Source: Ornithinimicrobium cerasi (GTDB lineage: Bacteria > Actinomycetota > Actinomycetes > Actinomycetales > Dermatophilaceae). Taken from it: a stretch of DNA of 64,000 bases. The stretch covers positions 124,001 to 188,000 of the forward strand of contig NZ_QZMN01000002.1 of the NCBI RefSeq assembly GCF_003702705.1. Direction: 5' to 3'. Position 1 is the first letter of the stretch. Every line of letters begins with the position of its first letter. This document shows, in pieces, positions 1 to 10,052 of the stretch. A model generated the notes under the pieces. That model did not search any database. It saw nothing but the letters and a program-made list of their open reading frames with translations, and was not told the origin of the DNA. The position numbers were made by a program, and so were the translations under genes.

Positions 1-157
1 CGCCCGCCTCGACGATCTTCAGGGCCTCCTCCACGGCATACTCGTCGAGCTCGGAGAGCAGGCCGTCGACCCCCTCGCGGTCGGTGGTGTGGTCAGGTTC
101 GAAGCCGCGGTCGCCCTGGGCGTCCGGCACGTACTTCACACAGACGACGATGTTCAT
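1..157 (-). CDS. etfB: Electron transfer flavoprotein subunit beta (N-terminal part)
   Basis: Only the first 52 codons lie in the window; the gene runs off the left edge. The minus-strand frame from the ATG at 157 reads MNIVVCVKYVPDAQGDRGFE and continues with a conserved EYAVEEALKI segment, the N-terminus of EtfB. This is the AMP/FAD-binding small subunit of the soluble heterodimer that passes electrons from acyl-CoA dehydrogenases to the membrane quinone oxidoreductase. A GAGGA-type ribosome site precedes the ATG. An acyl-CoA role fits the enoyl-CoA hydratase nearby. Identity is confident; completeness cannot be judged. Confidence 0.88.
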   Translation of the reverse strand, partial: MNIVVCVKYVPDAQGDRGFEPDHTTDREGVDGLLSELDEYAVEEALKIVEAG

Positions 158-235
158 CCGTCACGTCCTCGTAGTCGGGATCCGGTGGTTCGCCGTCCAT
201 CTTGTCATCCGTCCCGGGGTGCCCCGGACACGGGA

Positions 236-267
236 CCGCCCGCCCCGGTGGGTGCCGGGGCGGGCGG
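236..267 (-). terminator. 13-bp GC-rich hairpin
   Basis: A perfect 13-bp stem (236-248 with 255-267) closed by a TGGGTG loop lies 20 bases past the stop of the membrane protein gene at 288. There is no clear T-run. It is the expected position for a terminator of the PadR operon. The rest of 158-287 shows no gene. Confidence 0.6.
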
Positions 268-287
268 GAGGTCTGCCGTGACGCGGC

Positions 288-1067
288 TCAGGAGAGGGCG
301 TGCAGGACCCAGGTGAGCCCCAGCAGGAGGAGGGTGAGGAGCGGCAGGAGGAGAGCGGTTCCCCACCGGGCCGCACCCGTCGGGGCAGGACGCTGCCCGG
401 GCGCGAGGATCTCGTCACCCTCCGGCGGGGCGTCCGCCCAGGTCGCCACCGCGCCGGCCGCCGAGAGGACCACGGCCAGCACGGCCACCGGGAGGACGCC
501 GACCTCGAACCACGTCTGGCGGAACAGCAGCAGCACCGCCACGAACGACCCGATCAGGACGACCGGGGCGCCGAGGGCGAACGTCCATCGGTGCTCCACC
601 AGCATCCGCACCGCGGCGGGCGCCCACCTCAGCACCGCCGTCAGGAGCAGCAGGACCAGACCCAGGGCCAGCAGGTCGCCGACGGTGACCGCCACCCTCT
701 CCCCCGCCAGCCAGCCGGTGAACGCCCGGACGGCGGCGAGCATCCCGACCAGGCCGACGACGTTCCCGACGACGGTCAGGGCGCTGACGCTCCAGGCGGG
801 GCCGTCAGCCAGCTCGTTCTCCGCCAGGTCCCTGGCGTAGGGCCTGGGCTCGCCGAAGGCCTCCCGTGCGCCCTGGCCCGACTCGACAACGTGGCTCTCG
901 ACGGTGACGAGGGCGTCCCCGATGCGGTCCCCGGGCACCCCCAGGAGCCGCAGCTCGACGATGAAGTCGTCGCGCCAGTCCTTCTCGACGCTCGGCGCGA
1001 TCCGCCCCGGGTCGGCGAAGATGCCTGCGCGGCGGCGGGTTGTGCCCTGCTCCTGGATGTCGTTCAT
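288..1067 (-). CDS. Permease-like HAAS/DUF1700-type membrane protein
   Basis: 259 residues. A soluble N-terminal region of about 90 residues contains a segment (DDFIVELRLLGVPGDRIGDA, then a family-typical FGEPRPYARDLAE) resembling the HAAS-type domains that accompany PadR regulators. About five hydrophobic segments follow, from roughly residue 93 to the C-terminus. The ATG at 1067 overlaps the padR stop in an ATGA arrangement, so translation is probably coupled. The longer upstream frame overlaps padR in another register and was not used. Such proteins are usually under control of their partner PadR; the substrate or signal is unknown. The family call rests on arrangement and the N-terminal motif and is moderate. 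Confidence 0.7.
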   Translation of the reverse strand: MNDIQEQGTTRRRAGIFADPGRIAPSVEKDWRDDFIVELRLLGVPGDRIGDALVTVESHVVESGQGAREAFGEPRPYARDLAENELADGPAWSVSALTVVGNVVGLVGMLAAVRAFTGWLAGERVAVTVGDLLALGLVLLLLTAVLRWAPAAVRMLVEHRWTFALGAPVVLIGSFVAVLLLFRQTWFEVGVLPVAVLAVVLSAAGAVATWADAPPEGDEILAPGQRPAPTGAARWGTALLLPLLTLLLLGLTWVLHALS

Positions 1068-1420
1068 GCGGTCCTCCCTGCGATGGGCGCGCTGTCCGTC
1101 AGCGCGCGGGTGGTGGTGGTGAAATCCGCCCAGCGACGCACGAGCGCCTGGGTGTGCGTCCGGCCGACGGGGGTCAGCGCGTAGAACTTGCGGCCCGGGC
1201 CACCCTCGCCCGGACGCCACTCGACCTCGACCAGGCCCGCCTCCTCGAGGCGGCCCAGCAGCGGGTAGAGGGTGCCTCCCTTGACCTCGCCGAGACCTGC
1301 CCCGGCGAGCGACTGGGTGATGGCGTAGCCGTAGCTCGGCCCGTCGAGGAGGACCCGCAGCACGCAGACCTCCAGGACGCCCCGCAACCACTCGCTCGGC
1401 CACGACTCTTCTGACTTCAT
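1064..1420 (-). CDS. PadR family transcriptional regulator
   Basis: 118 residues, typical of short PadR (PF03551) proteins. The winged helix covers residues about 10-85, including the family segment SYGYAITQSL, then GGTLYPLLGRLEEAGLVE and GPGRKFYALTPVGR. PadR dimers normally repress their own operon and release DNA on ligand binding. The start is ATG 1420. An upstream in-frame ATG would lie inside the promoter, and a -10 element sits 8 bases before ATG 1420, so the mRNA is predicted to be leaderless. A perfect 20-bp palindrome overlaps this promoter, indicating autorepression. The next gene overlaps by 4 bases. Confidence 0.88.
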   Translation of the reverse strand: MKSEESWPSEWLRGVLEVCVLRVLLDGPSYGYAITQSLAGAGLGEVKGGTLYPLLGRLEEAGLVEVEWRPGEGGPGRKFYALTPVGRTHTQALVRRWADFTTTTRALTDSAPIAGRTA

Positions 1421-1463
1421 GACTAGACCGTATATCTGACTAGTCAGATATGTCAACTAGTCA
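1421..1463 (-). promoter_or_regulatory. padR promoter with palindromic operator
   Basis: Read on the minus strand, TTGACA (1456-1451) and TATACG (1434-1429) are 16 bases apart, and the -10 element is 8 bases from the padR ATG. The perfect 20-bp palindrome ATATCTGACTAGTCAGATAT (1432-1451) fills the spacer and touches both elements. Further CTAGTC half-sites flank it at about 1421-1426 and 1456-1463. PadR binding there would block RNA polymerase. Confidence 0.8.
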
Positions 1464-1516
1464 GGGTGGCAGTCCTGTGCCCGAGGGGCGACTCTCCCGA
1501 CGGCCGGGGAGAACGA

Positions 1517-1550
1517 CGACGCGCGCCCCGCGGTGGCGGGGCGCGCGTCG
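1517..1550 (-). terminator. 15-bp hairpin after enoyl-CoA hydratase
   Basis: A perfect 15-bp stem (1517-1531 with 1536-1550) with a GGTG tetraloop starts 13 bases past the stop of the hydratase gene. There is no U-tract, as is common for actinobacterial hairpin terminators. Confidence 0.7.
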
Positions 1551-1563
1551 GTGAGCGGTGGGG

Positions 1564-2364
1564 TCAGCGTCCCTCGAACGTCGCCTTCCCCGGGCCCTCC
1601 TTGACGAACGACGTCATGCCGATCTCCCGGTCCTTCGTGGCGAAGACCCCGGCGAACTGCATCGCCTCGATGGCCAGGCCCGTCTCCAGGTCGCCGTCCA
1701 GACCCCGGTCGATCGCCTCCTTGGCGGCACGGAGCGCGAAGGCCGGGCCGTGCACGTAGCGCTGGACCAGCTCGCGCGCGGTCGCGTAGGCCGCACCGGG
1801 CTCGCAGACCTCGTCCACGAGACCGATCTCGGCGGCCTCGACGGCGTCGATCATCCGCCCGGAGAAGACCAGGTCCTTGGCCCTGGTCACCCCGACGAGC
1901 CGGGCCAGCCGCTGCGTGCCTCCGGCGCCCGGGATGACCCCGAGCAGGATCTCGGGCTGACCCAGCCGGGCGTCCGAGGCGGCGACGCGGAAGTCGCAGC
2001 ACAGCGCCAGCTCGTTGCCGGCGCCGAGCGCGTAGCCCTCGATCGCGGCCACCGTCGGCTTGGGGATCCGCGCGACGGCGGAGAAGGCGGCCTGGATGAG
2101 CGGGGCGCGCTGCACCATGTCGGTGTAGCTCATCCGCTGCATCTCCTTGATGTCCGCCCCGGCGGCGAAGACCTTCTCGCCGCCGTAGAGGACGACCGCC
2201 GCGACCTCGTCCTCGGCCGCGACGATGCCGGCCGCCTCGCCCAGCGCGTCCTGCACCTCGATCGAGAGCGGGTTCATCCTGGGGCGGTCGATCCGGACGG
2301 TGGCGATGCTCGCCTCGATCTCGACCCGCACGAACTCGCTGCGGGTCTCGACGGTGCGGCTCAT
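1564..2364 (-). CDS. Enoyl-CoA hydratase/isomerase
   Basis: 266 residues, the usual length of crotonase-fold enzymes, which hydrate 2-enoyl-CoA in beta-oxidation and related pathways. Visible signatures are the oxyanion-hole segment FAAGADIKEM near residue 65, the GYALGAGNELALCCDFRVAA block near 110, and GQPEILLGVIPGAGGTQRLAR near 135, which contains the glutamate expected at the active site. The ATG at 2364 overlaps the stop of the YbjN-like gene (ATGA). The longer upstream frame overlaps that gene and was rejected. Substrate chain length cannot be told. Confidence 0.9.
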   Translation of the reverse strand: MSRTVETRSEFVRVEIEASIATVRIDRPRMNPLSIEVQDALGEAAGIVAAEDEVAAVVLYGGEKVFAAGADIKEMQRMSYTDMVQRAPLIQAAFSAVARIPKPTVAAIEGYALGAGNELALCCDFRVAASDARLGQPEILLGVIPGAGGTQRLARLVGVTRAKDLVFSGRMIDAVEAAEIGLVDEVCEPGAAYATARELVQRYVHGPAFALRAAKEAIDRGLDGDLETGLAIEAMQFAGVFATKDREIGMTSFVKEGPGKATFEGR

Positions 2365-2945
2365 GCGCTGCCGTCCTGCTCGGGGTCCGGACCGGTCGTG
2401 CCCTCGGCCGCGCCCTGGCCGGAGGTCCCGACCGAGAGCCACGGCCCCACGACGGTGCCCTCGGGCGCACCCTCGGGGATCTGCGGCTCCTGCCCCGCCT
2501 CCACGCGGGACTTGGCGACGACGTTGCGGTGCCACAGGGCCAGGGCCTGCAGGACGAGACCGACGGCGATCTGCAGCTTGCCCTTCGGGTCCTCGGGCCG
2601 GGCCACGATCTGCTCCACGGCCAGGACCAGGTTGCCGTTGGCGATGCCGGCCTTGACCAGGTTCACCCCCAGCGTGACGTCGTTGCAGCCGTTGAGCCGC
2701 GTGAGCAGGTCGTCCGGCACCGAGGAGGCGATCTGCCACTGGCCGAAGACGCGCATGATGTCGAACTGGTTGCCCGGCACGGACTTCACGAAGAGCTTCT
2801 GGTCGCGGGCCTGGAAGGCGACGTCACCCTCCTTGTCGAGGTCGGGCTGCATCTGCAGGTCCTGGAGCGCGTCCAGGACCCGGCCGGTCAGCGGCCGCTC
2901 CTGGGGCGGCGGCGGGAAGTTGGGCAGCGAGGTGGGGTCGGTCAT
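2361..2945 (-). CDS. YbjN-domain (T3SS-chaperone-like) protein
   Basis: 194 residues. The central region (about residues 15-135) resembles the YbjN/TY-chaperone domain found in actinobacterial proteins of this length: a short alpha/beta module with the segments GNQFDIMRVFGQWQIAS and GNLVLAVEQIVAR. The C-terminal 50 residues are acidic and low complexity. The start is ATG 2945, because TACGTT lies exactly 7 bases upstream, which predicts a leaderless transcript; the in-frame ATG three codons earlier falls inside that spacer. It overlaps the downstream hydratase by 4 bases, so the two form an operon. The biochemical role is unknown. Confidence 0.65.
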   Translation of the reverse strand: MTDPTSLPNFPPPPQERPLTGRVLDALQDLQMQPDLDKEGDVAFQARDQKLFVKSVPGNQFDIMRVFGQWQIASSVPDDLLTRLNGCNDVTLGVNLVKAGIANGNLVLAVEQIVARPEDPKGKLQIAVGLVLQALALWHRNVVAKSRVEAGQEPQIPEGAPEGTVVGPWLSVGTSGQGAAEGTTGPDPEQDGSA

Positions 2946-3048
2946 GGCCCCCAACGTACCCGCCGCCGCCGACGGCTCCCAGACGGGCGCCGCGCCCGAG
3001 GCGGCACCGGTCCGGCCCCACCCCGCTCGGGCCTAGGGTTGTACCCCT

Positions 3049-5184
<2,136 letters not shown>

Positions 5185-5191
5185 CGACGGC

Positions 5192-5220
5192 GGCCCGGCC
5201 ACCGCCTGGGTGACCGGGCC
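5192..5220. terminator. Hairpin between convergent glgX and glgP
   Basis: A 7-bp GGCCCGG/CCGGGCC stem with a 15-base loop occupies the 55-base gap between the two convergent genes. It could act in both directions. No T-run is visible. Confidence 0.4.
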
Positions 5221-5239
5221 TCGCGCGTGCCTGCCGCGG

Positions 5240-7825
5240 TCAGGGCAGGGTGACCAGGCCCAGCTCGGCGTCGGCCGACATGTGCGGGTGCATCGGCAGG
5301 ACGCGCACCGTCCAGCCGAGGGACCCGGTCCGCTGGAGGCGCACCCGGCCCTCGAACCGGTGGCGGCCCTCGCCGTCGGACTGCGTCGGGGTGAGCTGGA
5401 CGAGCTCCACGTCCGTCAGCGTGTCGTTGGCGTTCGCGCGCCCGTAGGCCATCTGCACCCGCACCGTCCGCGGGTCCAGCTCACCCAGGGCGACGTAGGC
5501 GTGCACCGAGATCTCGTCACCGATCTGCGGCGCGTCCGACAGGCCCTCCGCGTCGACGTGGTCGACGCGCACGCGCGGCCAGTTCCGGTAAACCTTGGCC
5601 ACGTACTCAGCCAGGTCGCGGGCACCGGCGTGGTCCTCGGCGGCCACGGCCCACGCCGCGTGGGCGGCCGGCCAGTAGTACTTCTCGGTGTAGTCGCGCA
5701 CCATCCGGTCGGCCAGCACCTTGGGGCCGAGGGTGGACAGGGTGTGGCTGACCATGTCGAGCCATCGACGGGGTATGCCGTGCTCGTCCCGCTCGTAGTA
5801 GGTCGGCACGACCGTCTTCTCGAGCAGCTCGTAGAGGGCCGCGGCCTCGAGGTCGTCACGACGGTCGGGGTCCTCCACACCGTCGGCGGTCGGAATGGCC
5901 CACCCGTTCTGGCCGTCGTACCACTCGTCCCACCAGCCGTCGAGGATCGAGAGGTTCAGGGCGCCGTTGAGGGCGGCCTTCATCCCCGAGGTGCCGCACG
6001 CCTCGAACGGGCGCAGCGGGTTGTTCAGCCACACGTCGCACCCGGGGTAGAGCTGCTGCGCCATCGCGATGTCGTAGTTGGGCAGGTAGATGATCTTGCC
6101 CCGCACGTCGGGGTCGTCGGTGAAGCGCACCATCTCCTGGATGAGCGCCTTGCCCGTGTCGTCCGCGGGGTGCGACTTGCCGGCGATGATGATCTGGACC
6201 GGCCGCGCCGGGTCGTTGACCAGCTTCTTGAGCCGCTCCGGGTCGCGCATCATGAGCGTCAGACGCTTGTAGGTCGCCCCGCGCCGGGCGAACCCGATCG
6301 TCAGCGTGTCCGGGTCGAGCACCGAGTCGATCCAGCCGAGCTCGGCCTCGCTCGAGCCGCGCGCCACCATGGACTTGCGCAGGCGGGAGCGGGCGTCGCG
6401 GATGAGCTGCTGGCGCAGCTCGCGCTTGGTCGCCCAGAACGCCTCGATCGGCACCTCGTGGATGCGCGTGAACACCGAGCGGGCCGCGATGTCGGAGCCG
6501 AGGTGGTTCTTGGCGAGGTCGTAGAGACGGCTGTCGACCCAGGTCCCGGCGTGGACGCCGTTGGTCACCGACCCGATCGGCACCTCCTCGACGTCGAAGC
6601 CCGGCCACAGGCCCTTGAACATGTCCCGGCTCACGGCACCGTGCAGCTCCGAGACGCCGTTGACGCGCTGGCCCAGGCGCATGCCCATGACCGCCATGTT
6701 GAAGCGGGACCGGTCGCCGCCCTCGTAGTCCTCGGCGCCGAGCTCGAGCAGCCGCTCCACCGGGACGCCGGGGATGGCGCAGGTCGGGTCCCCGAAGTGG
6801 GTGGCGATGGCCTGCACGTCGAAGCGGTCGATGCCCGCCGGGACCGGGGTGTGGGTGGTGAACACCGTGCCGGCCCGGACCGCCCGGATCGCCTCGTCGA
6901 CGGTGAGGCCGGCCTCCCCGGTGACCAGCTCGCTGATGCGCTCCACGCCCTGGAAGCCGGCGTGGCCCTCGTTGGTGTGGTAGACGGTCGGCGTGGGGGC
7001 CTGGCAGATGCGGGCAAAGGCACGCAGGGCCCGGACCCCGCCGATGCCGAGCAGCATCTCCTGCTCCAGGCGCTGGTCGCCGCCGCCGCCGTACAGACGG
7101 TTGGTCACCTCGCGACGGGCCGGGTCGTTGGACTCGACGTCGGAGTCGAGCAGGAGCAGGGGCACCCGCCCGACCTGGGCGCGCCACACGTGCGCGTCGA
7201 GGTGGCTGCCGCGCGGCATGTCCAGCCGGATCACGACCGGGCTGCCGTCCTCCTCGCGCAGGAGCGACAGCGGGAGGTCGTCGGGGTCGAGGACCGGGTA
7301 GGACTCCTGCTGCCACCCCTCGGCGTTGAACCGCTGGGCGAAGTAGCCGGACTTGTAGAAGAGGCCCACGCCCACGATCGGGATGCCCTGGTCCGAGGCC
7401 GCCTTGAGGTGGTCCCCGGCGAGGATGCCCAGGCCGCCGGAGTACTGCGGCAGCACCGCCGTGATGCCGAACTCCGGGGAGAAGTAGGCGATGGACTCCA
7501 GGGTGCGGCCGTCCCAGCGCCCGGCACCCTGCTCGTGGTACCAGCGCGGCTTGGTCAGGTAACGCTCCAGGTCGGCCGCAGCCTCCGCCACCCTCCGGAC
7601 GAACCCGGCGTCGGAGGCCAGCCGCTCGATGTCCTCGCCGCGCAGCGAGGAGAGGATGGCGACGGGATCCTGACCCGTCACGGCCCACAGCTCGGGGTCG
7701 ATCCCGGCGAAGAGGTCACGGGTCGGCGGGTGCCAGGACCAGCGGAGGTTCACCGCGAGGTCGTGCAGCGGGGACAGGGACGCAGGGAGGACGGTGCGCA
7801 CGTGCATGCGACGGATAGCCTTCAC
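5240..7825 (-). CDS. glgP: Alpha-glucan (glycogen/maltodextrin) phosphorylase
   Basis: 861 residues. The enzyme releases glucose 1-phosphate from the non-reducing ends of alpha-1,4-glucans using PLP. The N-terminus (KAIRRMHVRTVLP, then DLAVNLRWSWH) matches the actinobacterial GlgP class that has an extra N-terminal region. The PLP lysine is about residue 616, in GTSGMKAALNGALNLS. The GTG at 7825 is preferred: it keeps the conserved KAIRR segment and has TATCCT exactly 7 bases upstream, predicting a leaderless mRNA. The frame is open further upstream but without homology. Its promoter faces that of glgE, with a 14-bp palindrome between them. Product glucose 1-phosphate would feed the Pgm module encoded downstream of glgE. 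Confidence 0.95.
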   Translation of the reverse strand: MKAIRRMHVRTVLPASLSPLHDLAVNLRWSWHPPTRDLFAGIDPELWAVTGQDPVAILSSLRGEDIERLASDAGFVRRVAEAAADLERYLTKPRWYHEQGAGRWDGRTLESIAYFSPEFGITAVLPQYSGGLGILAGDHLKAASDQGIPIVGVGLFYKSGYFAQRFNAEGWQQESYPVLDPDDLPLSLLREEDGSPVVIRLDMPRGSHLDAHVWRAQVGRVPLLLLDSDVESNDPARREVTNRLYGGGGDQRLEQEMLLGIGGVRALRAFARICQAPTPTVYHTNEGHAGFQGVERISELVTGEAGLTVDEAIRAVRAGTVFTTHTPVPAGIDRFDVQAIATHFGDPTCAIPGVPVERLLELGAEDYEGGDRSRFNMAVMGMRLGQRVNGVSELHGAVSRDMFKGLWPGFDVEEVPIGSVTNGVHAGTWVDSRLYDLAKNHLGSDIAARSVFTRIHEVPIEAFWATKRELRQQLIRDARSRLRKSMVARGSSEAELGWIDSVLDPDTLTIGFARRGATYKRLTLMMRDPERLKKLVNDPARPVQIIIAGKSHPADDTGKALIQEMVRFTDDPDVRGKIIYLPNYDIAMAQQLYPGCDVWLNNPLRPFEACGTSGMKAALNGALNLSILDGWWDEWYDGQNGWAIPTADGVEDPDRRDDLEAAALYELLEKTVVPTYYERDEHGIPRRWLDMVSHTLSTLGPKVLADRMVRDYTEKYYWPAAHAAWAVAAEDHAGARDLAEYVAKVYRNWPRVRVDHVDAEGLSDAPQIGDEISVHAYVALGELDPRTVRVQMAYGRANANDTLTDVELVQLTPTQSDGEGRHRFEGRVRLQRTGSLGWTVRVLPMHPHMSADAELGLVTLP

Positions 7826-7849
7826 GGTGCCGAGGATAGGCCAACCCCC

Positions 7850-7863
7850 TGCAAGATCTTGCA
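7850..7863. promoter_or_regulatory. Palindromic operator candidate between glgP and glgE
   Basis: The perfect 14-bp palindrome TGCAAGATCTTGCA lies in the 100-base divergent intergenic region. It is centred about 32 bases upstream of the predicted glgP transcription start, on the -35 region, and about 70 bases upstream of glgE. The TTGCA half-sites resemble operators of LacI-type maltose regulators such as MalR. The assignment to that family is an inference. Confidence 0.55.
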
Positions 7864-7925
7864 TCGACCCGGAGCGCCCGGGGCGATCGTGCCGCGGACC
7901 GCGCCGGGCGGGTAGCGTGAGCCGC

Positions 7926-10043
7926 GTGACCGAGCACTCGACCACGCCCACGCCGCACGATCCCCACCCCGTCCCCGAGGGCGCCGTCGATCCCGGTCGC
8001 CCCGGCACCGCGCCCGACACCTCCGTGCTGGCGCTCTTCGGCCAGCGTCCCGTCGGGCGCATCCCCGTCCTGGACGTCCAGCCGGTCACCGACGGGGGCG
8101 ACCGGCCCACCAGGTCGGTCGTCGCCGAGCTGTTCACCGTCAGCGCCACCGTCTTCCGGGAGGGCCACGACGCGGTCAACGCCACCGTGGTCCTCACCGA
8201 CCCGGACGACGTGGAGCACCACGTGCCGATGACCCAGGTCAACCCCGGTCTGGGGCACTGGCAGACGGTGGTCTACGCCGACCGGGAGGGGATGTGGAGC
8301 TTTCGCGTCGAGGGCTGGTCGGACCCCTACGGCACCTGGGTCCACGACGGCACCATCAAGGTGCGGGCCGGTGTCGACGTCGAGCTGATGCTCGAGGAGG
8401 GGGCCCGGGTCCTGGAGCGCGCGCTCGACGAGGTCGAGCGGTCCGCGGAGGACCGCGCGGTCCTGGAGGCGGCGATCACCCGCCTGCGCTCCAGCGCGCT
8501 GACCCCGGAGGAGCGTCTGCAGGCCGGGATCGAGGACCGGGTCCGTCAGGTGCTCGCCGCGTCGCCCCTGCGCGACATGGTCTCCGGAAGCCGTGACCAC
8601 CCCTGGTGGGTCGAACGCCGGCTGGCCCTCACCGGTGCCTGGTACGAGATCTTCCCGCGCTCGGAGGGGGCGACCCTGGACGAGACGACGGGCCTGTGGA
8701 CCACCGGCACCTTCCGCACCGCCGCCGACCGGCTCCCGGCGATCGCCGGCATGGGGTTCGACGTCGTCTACCTCACGCCGGTCCACCCGATCGGGCGGAC
8801 CAACCGCAAGGGGCGCAACAACACCCTCGAGGCCCAGGAGCACGACCCCGGCTCCCCCTACGCCATCGGCTCCGCCGAGGGGGGTCACGACGCGCTGCAC
8901 CCCGACCTCGGCGACTGGGACGACTTCGACGCCTTCGTGGCCCGGGCGCGGCAGGAGGGGCTGGAGGTCGCGCTCGACCTCGCGCTGCAGGCCTCGCCGG
9001 ACCACCCGTGGGCCACCGAGCACCCCGAGTTCTTCACGACCCGGGCCGACGGCTCCATCGCCTACGCGGAGAACCCGCCGAAGAAGTACCAGGACATCTA
9101 CCCGCTCAACTTCGACAACGCCCCCGAGACGGTGTACGCCCAGGTGCGCCGTGTCGTCCAGGTGTGGATCGACCACGGGGTCACGCTCTTCCGCGTCGAC
9201 AACCCGCACACCAAGCCGGTGGAGTTCTGGCAGTGGCTGATCGCCGACGTGGCCGTCGACCACCCCGAGGTGATCTGGCTCGCGGAGGCCTTCACCAAGC
9301 CGATGATGATGCGGACCCTGGCCAAGGTGGGGTTCCAGCAGTCCTACACCTACTACGCCTGGCGCAACACCGTCCCCGAGCTGCGGGAGTACGTCACGGA
9401 GCTGGCGACCGAGACCGCGCACTACATGCGACCCAGCTTCTGGCCGACCACCCACGACATCCTCACGCCCTACATGCAGACGGGGGGCGTCACCGCCCAC
9501 CTCGTCCGCTCCGCGCTCGCGGCGACGCTGGTCCCCACCTACGGGATCTACGCCGGCTACGAGCACGTCGAGAACGTCAACCGGCCCGGCGCCGAGGAGC
9601 ACGTCGACAACGAGAAGTACGAGTTCAAGGACCGGCGCTGGGGTCAGCACGTCCCCGGGCGCGAGGACCTCGGCGGCTGGCTGACCATGCTCAACCGGGT
9701 CCGGGCCGAGCACCCAGCCCTGCACTGGCTGCGCAACATCACCTTCCACGCGGCGGAGGACGAGAACGTCCTCGTCTTCTCCAAGCACGGCGGCGGCGCG
9801 CACGACGGGTCCGACCGCGACACCGTGCTGGTCGTCGCCAACCTCGACCCGCACCAGGTCCGCTCCACCCGCCTCCACCTGAGCATGCCCGACCTCGGTC
9901 TGGGGCTGGGCTGGGACGACCGTTTCGCCGCGCACGACCTGGTCACCGGCAACCGCTGGGTCTGGGACCGCTCGCCGTTCGTCCGGCTGGGGCCGGGCTA
10001 CGGCGAGGAGCCGGTGCACATCATCCACGTGACGAGGAGCTGA
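7926..10043 (+). CDS. glgE: Alpha-1,4-glucan:maltose-1-phosphate maltosyltransferase GlgE
   Basis: 705 residues. GlgE extends alpha-1,4-glucan by two glucose units per maltose 1-phosphate, releasing phosphate (GH13_3). An N-terminal beta domain, a helical insertion (about 160-215) and the barrel are present. The nucleophile Asp about 425 is in FRVDNPHTKP and the acid/base Glu about 454 in WLAEAFTKP; both blocks are diagnostic of GlgE. The GTG at 7926 is chosen because TAGCGT ends exactly 7 bases before it (leaderless); the longer frame begins inside glgP. treS follows after 9 bases and the maltokinase fusion overlaps treS, so the maltose 1-phosphate route is one operon. Confidence 0.96.
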   Translation: MTEHSTTPTPHDPHPVPEGAVDPGRPGTAPDTSVLALFGQRPVGRIPVLDVQPVTDGGDRPTRSVVAELFTVSATVFREGHDAVNATVVLTDPDDVEHHVPMTQVNPGLGHWQTVVYADREGMWSFRVEGWSDPYGTWVHDGTIKVRAGVDVELMLEEGARVLERALDEVERSAEDRAVLEAAITRLRSSALTPEERLQAGIEDRVRQVLAASPLRDMVSGSRDHPWWVERRLALTGAWYEIFPRSEGATLDETTGLWTTGTFRTAADRLPAIAGMGFDVVYLTPVHPIGRTNRKGRNNTLEAQEHDPGSPYAIGSAEGGHDALHPDLGDWDDFDAFVARARQEGLEVALDLALQASPDHPWATEHPEFFTTRADGSIAYAENPPKKYQDIYPLNFDNAPETVYAQVRRVVQVWIDHGVTLFRVDNPHTKPVEFWQWLIADVAVDHPEVIWLAEAFTKPMMMRTLAKVGFQQSYTYYAWRNTVPELREYVTELATETAHYMRPSFWPTTHDILTPYMQTGGVTAHLVRSALAATLVPTYGIYAGYEHVENVNRPGAEEHVDNEKYEFKDRRWGQHVPGREDLGGWLTMLNRVRAEHPALHWLRNITFHAAEDENVLVFSKHGGGAHDGSDRDTVLVVANLDPHQVRSTRLHLSMPDLGLGLGWDDRFAAHDLVTGNRWVWDRSPFVRLGPGYGEEPVHIIHVTRS

Positions 10044-10052
10044 GCGACACAG

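Noticed and set aside
5210..7915. A 901-codon plus-strand open frame opposite glgP
   Set aside because: It is antisense to a clearly conserved phosphorylase and has the biased composition expected of a shadow frame in 73% G+C DNA.
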